Shown one piece after another: positions 7,366 to 16,261 of a stretch of 64,000 nucleotides of DNA (position 1 is its first letter; each line of letters starts with the position of its first letter). Under the pieces are notes generated by a model, which saw nothing but the letters and a program-made list of their open reading frames with translations, was not told the origin of the DNA and did not search any database. The position numbers and the translations under genes are program-made. Origin of the DNA: Micromonospora sp. NBC_00389 (GTDB lineage: Bacteria > Actinomycetota > Actinomycetes > Mycobacteriales > Micromonosporaceae); assembly GCF_036059255.1 (NCBI RefSeq), contig NZ_CP107947.1, forward strand, positions 124,001-188,000. Reading direction: 5' to 3'.

Positions 7366-8139
7366 TCAGCAGCGGGGCACGTTCGGGATGTAGCCGTCGT
7401 GACCCGTGTACACGTACGCGTCGGCGATGTAGCGGCCACTGCCGATCCGGTCCCAGATCGAGCTGGTGCCGTAGGTGCCGGTGACCGTGGTGCCGCTGGT
7501 CTGGCAGGCGATGGTCACCCGGGTGCCGTCGGCGACGGTCCCCACCGAGGCGTACCCGGTGCCAGGGCCGGAGCGGACGGTCAGCGGGGTGCCGCTGGTG
7601 TCGACCGTGCCGGAACCGGCGCCCGAGCTGCAACCGTTGTCGCTGGTGTAGCTCCTGCTGCCCCAGTACAGCGCGAGGGTGCCGTTGAATCGGACCTGGA
7701 TGTCGCTGCCGTTGAGGCGCTGCTCGTAGTGCAGGTGCGGGCCGGTCGAGCCGCCGGTGCTGCCGACCCAGCCGAGCACCTTTCCGTAGGCGACCGTCTG
7801 CCCGACCGAGACGTTGAAGCCGTTGAGGTGGGCGTAGTACGTGCTGTAACCGCCACCGTGGTTGATTCGGACGTACTTGCCGTAGCTGGTGCCGCCGAGG
7901 TCGGTCACCCGGTCGACGGTGCCGGGCGCGCTGGCTACCACCGGGTCACCGAGGTCGTCGGTGCGGTTGAAGTCGACGGCGTTCGCCGGGCTGTGGTTCG
8001 TCCGGGTCTGCCCGGTCCAGGACTGGCCGCACGGGAACGGCACTTTGAAGGTCGGCGCGGCCAGCGCCGGGCTCGCCGGGGCCAGGACTCCCCCGACGAG
8101 CAGACCCGTCACCAGCAGGCTGATCCACCGCTTACGCAT
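7366..8139 (-). CDS. Secreted M23-family peptidase with C-terminal SH3-like domain
   Basis: Residues 1-27 are a classical signal peptide ending in ALA-A. The mature N-terminal half is an M23 (LytM/lysostaphin fold) domain. It has CGQSWTG, NHSPANAVDFNR for the first zinc ligands, and GPHLHYE for the HxH motif at about residue 135. Around residues 183-257 an SH3b-like module follows (TPLTVRSGPGTGYASVGTV, then IWDRIGSGRYIADAYV), which usually targets peptidoglycan or protein. The protein should be exported and cut cell-wall cross-bridges or similar peptides. SD and ATG at 8139 are plausible (AGGAGG upstream on the minus strand). It is a monocistronic gene. Confidence 0.9.
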   Translation of the reverse strand: MRKRWISLLVTGLLVGGVLAPASPALAAPTFKVPFPCGQSWTGQTRTNHSPANAVDFNRTDDLGDPVVASAPGTVDRVTDLGGTSYGKYVRINHGGGYSTYYAHLNGFNVSVGQTVAYGKVLGWVGSTGGSTGPHLHYEQRLNGSDIQVRFNGTLALYWGSRSYTSDNGCSSGAGSGTVDTSGTPLTVRSGPGTGYASVGTVADGTRVTIACQTSGTTVTGTYGTSSIWDRIGSGRYIADAYVYTGHDGYIPNVPRC

Positions 8140-8305
8140 ACAGCTCCTCCTATGTCGAAAACCTTCGATGCGTGGTACTCAGCCTGACAGATATCGTCAT
8201 CCTTCGAAAGAGTCGAAGATCTGGCGCGGGAGCGCGCCCACGAGGCAGCCCGGAGGTTTCCGGATTGTTACTCGCTCGTGTCTGACAGGGGCTGGACCGA
8301 ACCCG

Positions 8306-8321
8306 ATGCAAGCGCTTACAT
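8306..8321. promoter_or_regulatory. LacI-type operator upstream of the alpha-glucoside operon
   Basis: ATGCAAGCGCTTACAT is a near-perfect palindrome around the central AAGCGCTT typical of LacI/GalR-family operators. It lies 70 bp upstream of the binding-protein ATG. The LacI-family gene at 11882 is the obvious candidate to bind it. Confidence 0.75.
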
Positions 8322-8390
8322 GTGTGCACGCCCATCGGGACCGGCGCCGGGCCTTTGAGCACGACCGCGCCGGCTAGAAAGGAGGACGGC

Positions 8391-9734
8391 ATGGCGGTCT
8401 TTACCAGACCACGCCAGGCCTTCGCGATCGCCGGTGTACTCGGGCTGGCGCTCAGCGCCACCGCTTGCGGTACCGGCGACGACAAGAAGAGCGACAACGC
8501 GGGCTCCGCGGAGTGTGCCGCATACGACAAGTACGAGGGCCACGACGGCAAGAAGGTCTCCATCTACGCGTCCATCCGTGACGCCGAGGCCGACCTGCTG
8601 GAGCGGTCGTGGTCGCAGTTCACCGACTGCACCGGCATCGAGATCGACTACGAGGGCAACGCCGAGTTCGAGGCGCAGCTCCCGGTCCGGGTCGACGGCG
8701 GCAACGCGCCCGACCTGGCGTTCGTGCCCCAGCCGGGTCTGGTCAAGCGGTTCGCCGACGCGGGCAAGCTGAAGTCCCTCGGTGCCGACACCAAGACGAT
8801 GGCCGAGCAGAACCTGCCGGCCGACTGGCTGAAGTACGGCACCGTCAACGGCACCCTCTACGGTGTGCCACTCGGCGCCAACGTGAAGTCCTTCGTCTGG
8901 TACTCGCCGAAGCTCTTCAAGGAGAAGGGCTGGGCGGTCCCGACCAGCTGGGACGACATGATCAAGCTCAGCGACACGATCGCTGCGAGCGGCGTCAAGC
9001 CGTGGTGCGCCGGCATCGAGTCCGGTGACGCCACCGGCTGGCCGGCCACGGACTGGATCGAGGACGTGCTGCTGCGGACGCAGACCCCCGAGGTCTACGA
9101 CCAGTGGACGACCCACGCCATCCCGTTCAACGACCCGCGGATCGTCGACGCGGTCAACCGGGCCGGCACCATCCTGAAGAACGAGAAGTACATGAACGGC
9201 GGCTTCGGCGGCGTGAAGAGCATCGGCACCACCGCCTTCGGTGAGGCCGGCCTGCCCGTCACCACCGGCAAGTGCGCCATGCACCGGCAGGCGTCCTTCT
9301 ACGCCAACCAGTTCCCCGAGGGCACCAAGGTGGCCGAGGACGGTGACGCGTTCGCGTTCTACTTCCCGGCCATCGACCCCGCCAAGGGCAAGCCGGTGCT
9401 GGGCGCGGGCGAGTTCGTCGTCGCCTACGCCGACCGCCCCGAGGTCCAGGCGGTGCAGACCTACCTCGCCTCCAGCGAGTACGTCAACAGCCGCGCGAAG
9501 CTGGGCAACTGGGTCACGGCGAACAACAAGCTGGACATCGCCAATGTCGCCAGCCCGATCGACAAGCTCTCCGTCCAGATCCTGCAGGACAAGAGCGGCG
9601 TCTTCCGCTTCGACGGATCCGACCTGATGCCGGCCGCGGTCGGCGCGGGGACGTTCTGGAAGGGCATGGTCGAGTGGATCAACGGCAAGGACACCGCACC
9701 GGTGCTCCAGGGCATCGAGAGCAGCTGGAAGTGA
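8391..9734 (+). CDS. Sugar ABC transporter substrate-binding lipoprotein (alpha-glucoside type)
   Basis: A 447-residue extracellular binding protein (SBP family 1). The N-terminus is a lipoprotein signal ending ALSATAC (Cys about residue 27). The mature part has typical blocks: EFEAQLPVRVDGGNAPDLAF, YGVPLGANVKSFVWYSP and GAGEFVVAYADRPEVQ. The ATG at 8391 is preceded by a near-consensus AAAGGAGG. Its neighbours (two permeases, LacI regulator and GH13 glucosidase) point to maltose, trehalose or another alpha-glucoside. No ATPase is encoded here, so the importer probably uses a shared MsiK-type ATPase elsewhere. Confidence 0.93.
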   Translation: MAVFTRPRQAFAIAGVLGLALSATACGTGDDKKSDNAGSAECAAYDKYEGHDGKKVSIYASIRDAEADLLERSWSQFTDCTGIEIDYEGNAEFEAQLPVRVDGGNAPDLAFVPQPGLVKRFADAGKLKSLGADTKTMAEQNLPADWLKYGTVNGTLYGVPLGANVKSFVWYSPKLFKEKGWAVPTSWDDMIKLSDTIAASGVKPWCAGIESGDATGWPATDWIEDVLLRTQTPEVYDQWTTHAIPFNDPRIVDAVNRAGTILKNEKYMNGGFGGVKSIGTTAFGEAGLPVTTGKCAMHRQASFYANQFPEGTKVAEDGDAFAFYFPAIDPAKGKPVLGAGEFVVAYADRPEVQAVQTYLASSEYVNSRAKLGNWVTANNKLDIANVASPIDKLSVQILQDKSGVFRFDGSDLMPAAVGAGTFWKGMVEWINGKDTAPVLQGIESSWK

Positions 9735-9740
9735 TCTGAA

Positions 9741-9776
9741 CGGTGGGCCGGTCCGCACCCGCGGGCCGGCCCACCG
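9741..9776 (+). terminator. Intercistronic hairpin after the binding-protein gene
   Basis: CGGTGGGCCGGTCCGC and GCGGGCCGGCCCACCG form a 16-bp stem with one G-U pair and a 4-nt loop, between the first two genes of the operon. Such elements commonly keep binding-protein mRNA in excess over permease mRNA. Confidence 0.6.
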
Positions 9777-9800
9777 GCGGATCCGGACCTGGGAGGGTCG

Positions 9801-10847
9801 ATGGAGTTCGACTTCGCGGAGGAACAGCCGAAGTTCCTCATGCTGATGTACGGGCTGATCGCTTTCGTCGCGGTGGTGGGCGGTCTGCTCCTGCTTCTCG
9901 ACGTGGTGCCGGCCTGGTTCGCTCGGCGGCGGGAGGCGCAGTTGGTCGCCGCGTCCGTCAGCGGCACCCCGCTCCCCCGCCGGCGCAAGCAGGGGGAGGG
10001 ACTCTTCGCGCTCTTCTTCCTGCTGCCCACGCTGCTGCTGCTCATGGTCGGGTTGGTCGTTCCGGCCATCCGCACCACACTGCTGTCCTTCATGGACGCG
10101 GGCAGCAACAACTGGGTCGGGCTGCGCAACTACGACTGGATGTTCTCCGACAGCTCGATCGTCCGGGTCCTGATCAACACCCTGGTCTGGGTGGTCCTGG
10201 TCCCACTGGTGGCGACCGCGTTCGGCCTGATCTACGCCGTCCTGGTGGACAAGGCCCGCTTCGAGGCGGTGGCCAAATCACTGATCTTCCTGCCGATGGC
10301 CATTTCCTTCGTCGGCGCCAGCATCATCTGGAAGTTCGTCTACGCCTACCGCGGCGACGGCGACCAGATCGGTCTGCTCAACCAGATCGTGGTCAGCCTC
10401 GGCGGTGAGCCCAAGCAGTGGCTGCTCGAATCACCGCTGAACACGCTGCTGCTGATCGTCATCATGATCTGGATCCAGGCCGGTTTTGCCATGGTGGTGC
10501 TCTCCGCCGCGATCAAGGCGATCCCCGGTGACATCGTGGAGGCCGCTCGGCTCGACGGCGTCAGCCCGTGGCAGATGTTCTGGCGGATCACTATGCCGAG
10601 CATCCGGCCGGCGCTGATCGTGGTGGCGGTGACCCTCACGATCGCCACGCTCAAGGTCTTCGACATCGTCCGGACCTCAACCAACGGCAACTACGACACC
10701 AGCGTGATCGCTAGCGAGATGTACAACCAGGCGTTCCGGTACGGCCAGAACGGGCAGGGCTCCGCGCTCGCGGTCTTCCTCTTCGTCCTGGTCATCCCGG
10801 TCGTGATCTACCAGATCCGCAACCTCCGTCAGCAGCGGGAGGGCTGA
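9801..10847 (+). CDS. Sugar ABC transporter permease (MalF-like)
   Basis: A 348-residue inner-membrane permease of the MalF/AglF type. An extra N-terminal helix (about residues 12-40) and an arginine-rich linker precede the core. The EAA cytoplasmic loop reads EAARLDGVSPWQMFWRITMP at about residues 247-266, where the ATPase docks. GGGAGGG precedes the ATG at 9801. It follows the binding-protein gene and sits one base before the second permease gene, so it is co-transcribed. Confidence 0.93.
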   Translation: MEFDFAEEQPKFLMLMYGLIAFVAVVGGLLLLLDVVPAWFARRREAQLVAASVSGTPLPRRRKQGEGLFALFFLLPTLLLLMVGLVVPAIRTTLLSFMDAGSNNWVGLRNYDWMFSDSSIVRVLINTLVWVVLVPLVATAFGLIYAVLVDKARFEAVAKSLIFLPMAISFVGASIIWKFVYAYRGDGDQIGLLNQIVVSLGGEPKQWLLESPLNTLLLIVIMIWIQAGFAMVVLSAAIKAIPGDIVEAARLDGVSPWQMFWRITMPSIRPALIVVAVTLTIATLKVFDIVRTSTNGNYDTSVIASEMYNQAFRYGQNGQGSALAVFLFVLVIPVVIYQIRNLRQQREG

Positions 10848-10848
10848 G

Positions 10849-11814
10849 ATGACTACCGCAACGCCCACCGTCGCCGCCGGCGCCCAGAAGACCGACGGCA
10901 CCACGCCCACCACCGCCGGGCGGGTCCGCAAGCGGCTGAACAGCCGTACCGCGACCCTTGTCTCGATCGTCATCGCGGTGGTCTGGACCATCCCGACCTT
11001 CGGCCTGTTCATCTCCTCCCTCCGGCCGGAGGACGAGATCAAGACCACCGGCTGGTGGACCGCCTTCACCAACCCGCAGTTCACGCTCGAGAACTACCAG
11101 CAGGTCCTGTTCGGGCGGTCGGCCTCATCCGGGCAGCTCGCCGGGTCCTTCATCAACTCCCTGGCGATCACCATCCCGTCGGTGCTCTTCCCGCTCGCCT
11201 TCGCGGCCCTGGCCGCGTACGCGCTGGCCTGGATCAAGTTCCGTGGCCGGGACTGGCTCTACATCGCGATCTTCGCGTTGCAGATCGTGCCGTTGCAGAT
11301 GGCCCTGGTGCCGCTGCTGAAGTTCTTCTCCACCGGGGTCACCCTCGGCGGCGTCACCCTGATGCCGGCCTGGGATCTCGTCGACGAACAGAAGTTCGCG
11401 CAGGTGTGGTTCGCGCACACCTGCTTTGCACTTCCGTTCGCCGTCTTCCTGCTGCACAACTTCATCTCGCAGCTGCCGGGAGACCTGATGGAGGCGGCCC
11501 GGGTCGACGGGGCCAGCCACCCGAAGATCTTCCGTACCATCGTGCTGCCACTGATCATGCCGGCGCTGGCGGCGTTCGGCATCTTCCAGTTCCTCTGGGT
11601 CTGGAACGACCTGCTGGTCGCACTGATCTTCGGCGGCGGCGACGAGACCGCCCCGCTCACCGTTCAGCTCGCCGAGATGGCCGGCACTCGGGGCAACGAG
11701 TGGCAGCGGCTGACCGCCGGAGCGTTCGTCTCCATCGTCGTACCGCTCATCGTGTTCCTGTCCCTGCAGCGCTTCTTCGTGCGAGGTCTGCTCGCCGGCA
11801 GCGTCAAGGGCTGA
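10849..11814 (+). CDS. Sugar ABC transporter permease (MalG-like)
   Basis: A 321-residue partner permease with about six membrane segments. Its EAA loop is EAARVDGASHPKIFRTIVLP at about residues 216-235. The C-terminus LQRFFVRGLLAGSVKG is the common ending of MalG-family permeases. It starts one base after the previous stop (TGA-G-ATG). It should form a heterodimer with the preceding permease for alpha-glucoside uptake. Confidence 0.93.
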   Translation: MTTATPTVAAGAQKTDGTTPTTAGRVRKRLNSRTATLVSIVIAVVWTIPTFGLFISSLRPEDEIKTTGWWTAFTNPQFTLENYQQVLFGRSASSGQLAGSFINSLAITIPSVLFPLAFAALAAYALAWIKFRGRDWLYIAIFALQIVPLQMALVPLLKFFSTGVTLGGVTLMPAWDLVDEQKFAQVWFAHTCFALPFAVFLLHNFISQLPGDLMEAARVDGASHPKIFRTIVLPLIMPALAAFGIFQFLWVWNDLLVALIFGGGDETAPLTVQLAEMAGTRGNEWQRLTAGAFVSIVVPLIVFLSLQRFFVRGLLAGSVKG

Positions 11815-11865
11815 CCCGCATGCCCGCCGTCGCCTGGCCCCTCGGGCGGCGGCGGGCATGCGGGT
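11814..11865 (+). terminator. Strong hairpin between transporter operon and LacI gene
   Basis: A 21-bp stem (11814-11834 with 11845-11865) with one G-U pair and a 10-nt loop directly follows the permease stop. It covers the ATG at 11858, which argues that the LacI-family protein starts at the later GTG 11882. Confidence 0.75.
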
Positions 11866-11881
11866 AGGGAGCGGGGGAACC

Positions 11882-12928
11882 GTGACGAAGATTGATGATG
11901 TCGCCCGGCTGGCCGGAGTGTCCACAGCCACCGTTTCGCGGGCACTGCGGGGGCTGCCGACGGTCTCGGCCGCCACCCGGCGCCGGGTACTCGCCGCCGC
12001 CGAGCAGCTCGACTACGAGGTCTCGCCGAGTGCGTCCCGGCTCGCTGGCGGCCGGACCGGCACGGTCGCGGTGGTGGTCCCCCGGATCACCCGCTGGTTC
12101 TTCAGCACCATCGTCGAGGCGGTCGAGGAGTTCCTCCACCAGTCCGGCTACGACCTGCTGCTGTACAACCTGGGCGGCCGCGAACAGGTCCGCCAACGGG
12201 TGCTGCGCACCGCCAACCTGCACAAGCGGGTGGACGCGATCATGCTGGTCGCCACGCCGCTGCGGCCGGCCGACCTGACCGCGCTGGCCACCCTGGACCT
12301 GCCCGGTGTGACCATCAGCTCGGGGACCAGGGTGCCCAACTGGCCGTGCGTGCGGATCGACGACGTGGCCGCCGCCCGGACCGCCACCCGGCACCTGCTC
12401 GACCTCGGTCACCACCGGATCGCGCACATCTCCGGTGACCCCGACGACGAACTGGCCTTCACCACCCACCTGGACCGACGCCGGGGCTACCAGGCGGAGC
12501 TGCGGGCCGCCGGCCTGCGACCCGACCCGAGCCTGGACGTCGAGTCGACGTTCACCATCGACGGCGGCAACCGGGCCGCCGCCGAGCTGCTGGCCCGGGG
12601 CGAGCCGCCGACCGCGATCTTCGCGGCCTGCGACGAGATGGCGATGGGCGCGATGACCGCGCTGCGCGACGCCGGGCTGCGCGTACCGCAGGACGTCAGC
12701 GTGATCGGCATCGACGACCACGACCTGGCCGGCGTGCTCGGGCTCAGCACCATCGCCCAGCCCGCCGCCGAGCAGGGCCGGCTGGCCGCCCGGATGCTGC
12801 TCGACCCGCTCGGAGCCCGGAGCGTGGGCCCGATCGTCGGTCAGCGGACCGCCGGCTGCGAGACCCCGGTGATCCTGCCCACTCGGCTGGTGGTCCGGGA
12901 CTCGACCGCACCACCCCGGGCACACTGA
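11882..12928 (+). CDS. LacI-family transcriptional regulator of the alpha-glucoside locus
   Basis: The 348-residue product begins with the LacI helix-turn-helix KIDDVARLAGVSTATVSRAL and the hinge region ASRLAGGRTGTVAVV. A periplasmic-binding-protein-like effector domain follows, with FAACDEMAMGAMTALRDAG and SVIGIDDHDLAGVLGLS. GTG 11882 is chosen because a purine-rich AGGGAGCGGGGG lies just upstream and the earlier ATG at 11858 is inside a terminator stem. It most likely represses the upstream importer through the 8306-8321 operator and is released by an alpha-glucoside. Confidence 0.92.
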   Translation: MTKIDDVARLAGVSTATVSRALRGLPTVSAATRRRVLAAAEQLDYEVSPSASRLAGGRTGTVAVVVPRITRWFFSTIVEAVEEFLHQSGYDLLLYNLGGREQVRQRVLRTANLHKRVDAIMLVATPLRPADLTALATLDLPGVTISSGTRVPNWPCVRIDDVAAARTATRHLLDLGHHRIAHISGDPDDELAFTTHLDRRRGYQAELRAAGLRPDPSLDVESTFTIDGGNRAAAELLARGEPPTAIFAACDEMAMGAMTALRDAGLRVPQDVSVIGIDDHDLAGVLGLSTIAQPAAEQGRLAARMLLDPLGARSVGPIVGQRTAGCETPVILPTRLVVRDSTAPPRAH

Positions 12929-12966
12929 ACAGACCCATCCGCCGCCGCCCGGCGGCTGGCAGCGAC

Positions 12967-14697
12967 GTGGCCGGCAGCAGCACCGCCCGGCAGTCCACCC
13001 ACAGCTCGACACGGGAGACGACCCTGAACACCGACCCGACGCAGCAGACCCCCTCCGGCGACCCGATCACCGGCTGGTGGACCGAAGCCGCCATCTACCA
13101 GATCTACCCCCGCTCGTTCGCCGACTCGGACGGCGACGGGGTCGGCGACCTGCCGGGCATCACCGCCCGCCTCGACCACCTGGTCGAGCTGGGCGTGGAC
13201 GCGGTGTGGCTCTCCCCGTTCTACCCGTCGCCGCAGGCCGACGCCGGCTACGACGTGGCCGACTACCGGGACGTCGATCCGCTGTTCGGCACCCTCTCCG
13301 ACGCGGACAAGCTGATCGCCGAAGCCCGCTCCCGCGGTCTGCGGGTGATCGTCGACCTGGTGCCGAACCACACCTCCTCGGCGCACCGCTGGTTCCGGGC
13401 CGCGCTGCCCACCGCACCCGGCAGCCCGGAGCGGGCCCGGTACATCTTCCGCGACGGCCTCGGCCCGGCCGGCGACCAGCCGCCGAACGACTGGCAGAGC
13501 GTCTTCGGCGGCCCGGCCTGGACTCGCACGGTCGACCCGGACGGGCAGCCCGGCCAGTGGTACCTACACCTGTTCGACACCGGTCAGCCCGACCTGAACT
13601 GGGACAACCCCGAGGTGCACGCGGAGTTCCTGGACGTGCTGCGGTTCTGGCTGGACCGTGGGGTCGACGGCTTCCGCGTCGACGTGGCGCACGGCCTGGT
13701 CAAGCAGGCCGACCTGGCCGACTGGCAGGAGCCACAGGAGATCCTCTCCGGCAACGAGGTGGACAAGCCGCGCCCACCGATGTGGGACCAGGAGGGCGTG
13801 CACGAGATCTACCGGCAATGGCGGCAGGTCCTGGACAGCTACCCCGGCGAGCGGGTGCTGGTCGCCGAGGCGTGGGTGGAGCCGGCCGAGCGGCTGGCCC
13901 GCTACGTCCGCCCCGACGAGATGCACCAGGCGTTCAACTTCGAGTACCTGCTCGCCTCCTGGACCGCACCGGCCCAGTACGCGGTGATCACCCGCTCGCT
14001 GGAGGCGACCGACTCGGTCGGCGCGCCGACCACCTGGGTGCTGTCCAACCACGACGTGGTGCGGCACGCCTCCCGGCTCGGCCTGCCGATCGGCGCCGGC
14101 CGGCCCAACGGCATCGGGATCGGCGACCCGCAGCCGGACGCCGCTCTCGGCCTGCGCCGGGCCCGGGCGGCCACCCTGCTGATGCTGGCCCTGCCCGGCT
14201 CGGCCTACCTCTACCAGGGCGAGGAGCTCGGGCTGCCCGAGCACACCACGATGCCCGACGAGGCCCGGCAGGACCCGACCTGGCTGCGTAGCGGGCACAC
14301 CCAGCGTGGTCGCGACGGCTGCCGGGTGCCGATCCCGTGGGAGGCCGACGCCCTGTCGTACGGCTTCGGCCCGACCGACGCCAGCTGGCTGCCGCAGCCA
14401 CCGCTGTTCGCGGAGTACGCCCTGGACCGGCAGCGCGACGTGCCCGGCTCGACGTACGAGCTGTACCGGACCGCACTGCGGCTGCGCCGCGAGCACGAGC
14501 TGGGCCGGGGCACGCTGCGCTGGCGGGAGTCCGGCGACACGGTGCTCACCTTCGACAACGGTGGGCTGACCGTGCTGACCAACTTCGGCCCGGCGCCGGT
14601 GCCGCTGCCGGCCGGCGCGGAGCTGCTGCACAGCAGCGCCCCGCTGACCGACGACGACGCGGTCGGAACCGACGTGACGGTCTGGTTCCGCGGCTGA
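12967..14697 (+). CDS. GH13 alpha-glucosidase (oligo-1,6-glucosidase/maltase type)
   Basis: A 576-residue GH13 enzyme. The four conserved regions are visible: DLVPNHTS, GFRVDVAHG with nucleophile Asp239, VAEAWV with acid/base Glu301, and LSNHD with Asp363. The early QIYPRSFADSDGDGVGDLPG block is typical of the alpha-glucosidase/oligo-1,6-glucosidase subfamilies. There is no signal peptide, so it hydrolyses imported alpha-glucosides in the cytoplasm. The first ~30 residues are low-complexity; the true start could be later, but no ATG/GTG/TTG lies close to a ribosome site there. It sits at the end of the alpha-glucoside locus. Confidence 0.93.
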   Translation: MAGSSTARQSTHSSTRETTLNTDPTQQTPSGDPITGWWTEAAIYQIYPRSFADSDGDGVGDLPGITARLDHLVELGVDAVWLSPFYPSPQADAGYDVADYRDVDPLFGTLSDADKLIAEARSRGLRVIVDLVPNHTSSAHRWFRAALPTAPGSPERARYIFRDGLGPAGDQPPNDWQSVFGGPAWTRTVDPDGQPGQWYLHLFDTGQPDLNWDNPEVHAEFLDVLRFWLDRGVDGFRVDVAHGLVKQADLADWQEPQEILSGNEVDKPRPPMWDQEGVHEIYRQWRQVLDSYPGERVLVAEAWVEPAERLARYVRPDEMHQAFNFEYLLASWTAPAQYAVITRSLEATDSVGAPTTWVLSNHDVVRHASRLGLPIGAGRPNGIGIGDPQPDAALGLRRARAATLLMLALPGSAYLYQGEELGLPEHTTMPDEARQDPTWLRSGHTQRGRDGCRVPIPWEADALSYGFGPTDASWLPQPPLFAEYALDRQRDVPGSTYELYRTALRLRREHELGRGTLRWRESGDTVLTFDNGGLTVLTNFGPAPVPLPAGAELLHSSAPLTDDDAVGTDVTVWFRG

Positions 14698-14702
14698 CGA
14701 CC

Positions 14703-14738
14703 GACGAGGCCCCGGGCATGACCGCCCGGGGCCTCGTC
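14703..14738. terminator. Bidirectional terminator between glucosidase and MFS genes
   Basis: GACGAGGCCCCGGGC (14703-14717) pairs perfectly with GCCCGGGGCCTCGTC (14724-14738); the loop is 6 nt. It overlaps the MFS stop codon and serves both convergent genes. Confidence 0.8.
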
Positions 14739-16167
14739 ACTCCTCCAGGCGTTCGGCGCGGCCATGCAGCAGGTCGTGCACGGCGGTGATGTCCCGCGGC
14801 GAGGTGCGCGAGGCCAGCCAGTACATGACCCCGGTGGGTATGAAGAAGAGCTGGAACGCGGCCAGCCCGACGGCGTAGTTCAGCGGCGGCGGAAACGCCG
14901 TCCGCAGGGCGTTGAACGCCACCGTGACCAGGCCGTTGCCGGCCGCTCGCCCGACCCCGTTGACCAGGTTGCCGAGGCTGTAGACGGTGCCCCGGTGCTC
15001 GGGCGGATTCACGTCGGCGATCAGGGCGAACCAGTTCGGCGAGTTGGCCGACGTGAGCGCCAGCGCGAAGAGCGCGGTCAGCAGGCTGATCCCGACCGTC
15101 GGCTCGGTGACCACGCTGGACAGTACCGCCCCGACCACCGCCCCGGTGCTGGCGCCGTCCGGCACGTCGATGCGGAACGGCACGAAGAAGAGCACCAGAT
15201 AGAACGGCACCGCGGCGAGGACGCCGACCGCCGCGACCAGACCTCGCCCGCGCGGCGTACGCCGCTGGACGGCGTCGCCGACCAGCCCGCCCACGATCGA
15301 GAAGACCCCGCCGAGCTGGAAGAGGGTGGCGAAGACGCTGCCCACCACCACGGCGGTCGACGCCGAATAGCCCTGGTCCTCGGCCCGCTGGGTGAAGAGC
15401 ACCGGCAGCCAGACCAGCGAGCCGAAGGCGGCCTGCGCGGTCAGCCCCTGGAGGATGAGCCAGCGGTTGGTCCGCCGGGCCAGGATCCGGGGCAAATCGG
15501 CCCGGCGGATCCGGTAGTCGTAGTCGGCGCCGCCGGCGAGCGCACCGGCCAGCTCCGGCTCGCTCTGCCCGCGCCGGATGTCGTACGTGAACAGGTAGGC
15601 CAGCGTGGCGGCCAGGCCGACCACGGTCAGCACCAGGAACGGCCGACGCCAGTCGATGCTGCCGAGCAGGCCGCCGACCAGCGTCCCGGTCAGCGTGCCG
15701 ACCCCCTGGGAGAGCCCCCAGAAGCTCATCACCAGCCCTCGCCGGCGCGGCGAGATCAGGTCGGTGACCACGGAGAAGCCGACCGAGCCGACCGCGCCCA
15801 GGCCGACCGCCGCGATCAGTTGCGCGGCGAGGAAGGCCGAGTAGTTGCCGGCCAGCGCGCTGCCGCCGGTCCCGGCCGCCCAGATCAGCGTGCCGAGCAT
15901 GAGCAGCGGCTTGCGGTGGCCCCGGTCACCGATGTACGCCCAACCGACCGCGGCCGCCGCGCTGACCAGGAAGCTCACCGCGGTGACCAGCCCGAGCAGC
16001 CGTTCCGGCACGGCGAACGCGTCGGCGATCGACCCGTACAGCGGCGGGACCAGCCCGATCGCCACGTTGTCCAGCGAGGCGAGCAGCACGAACACCACCA
16101 CGCTGTACAGCCGGTGCGCCGGGCCGCCGCCCCGGGCCCGCGCCACCCCACCCCGGGTCAAGGTCAT
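14737..16167 (-). CDS. MFS transporter
   Basis: A 476-residue protein with about 12 hydrophobic segments. The MFS motif-A-like loop after helix 2 reads GWAYIGDRGHRKPLLMLG, and a second copy is at VGDAVQRRTPRGRG. FSVVTDLISPRRRGLVMSFWGLSQGVG and NPPEHRGTVYSLGNLVNGVGRA are typical of the sphingolipid-transporter/spinster-like and sugar-phosphate-like MFS groups. The substrate is unknown. ATG 16167 is preferred because residues 1-8 of the longer frame add nothing recognisable. It has no co-directional partner within 90 bp. Confidence 0.87.
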   Translation of the reverse strand: MTLTRGGVARARGGGPAHRLYSVVVFVLLASLDNVAIGLVPPLYGSIADAFAVPERLLGLVTAVSFLVSAAAAVGWAYIGDRGHRKPLLMLGTLIWAAGTGGSALAGNYSAFLAAQLIAAVGLGAVGSVGFSVVTDLISPRRRGLVMSFWGLSQGVGTLTGTLVGGLLGSIDWRRPFLVLTVVGLAATLAYLFTYDIRRGQSEPELAGALAGGADYDYRIRRADLPRILARRTNRWLILQGLTAQAAFGSLVWLPVLFTQRAEDQGYSASTAVVVGSVFATLFQLGGVFSIVGGLVGDAVQRRTPRGRGLVAAVGVLAAVPFYLVLFFVPFRIDVPDGASTGAVVGAVLSSVVTEPTVGISLLTALFALALTSANSPNWFALIADVNPPEHRGTVYSLGNLVNGVGRAAGNGLVTVAFNALRTAFPPPLNYAVGLAAFQLFFIPTGVMYWLASRTSPRDITAVHDLLHGRAERLEE

Positions 16168-16261
16168 GCCGGCAGCCAACCAGAACCGCACGCCGATGTC
16201 CTCACCCGGGTGGCGGTCGGCCGTCGGCCCGCGGCTCGGCGACCGGGTGAGCCGATGGCGG

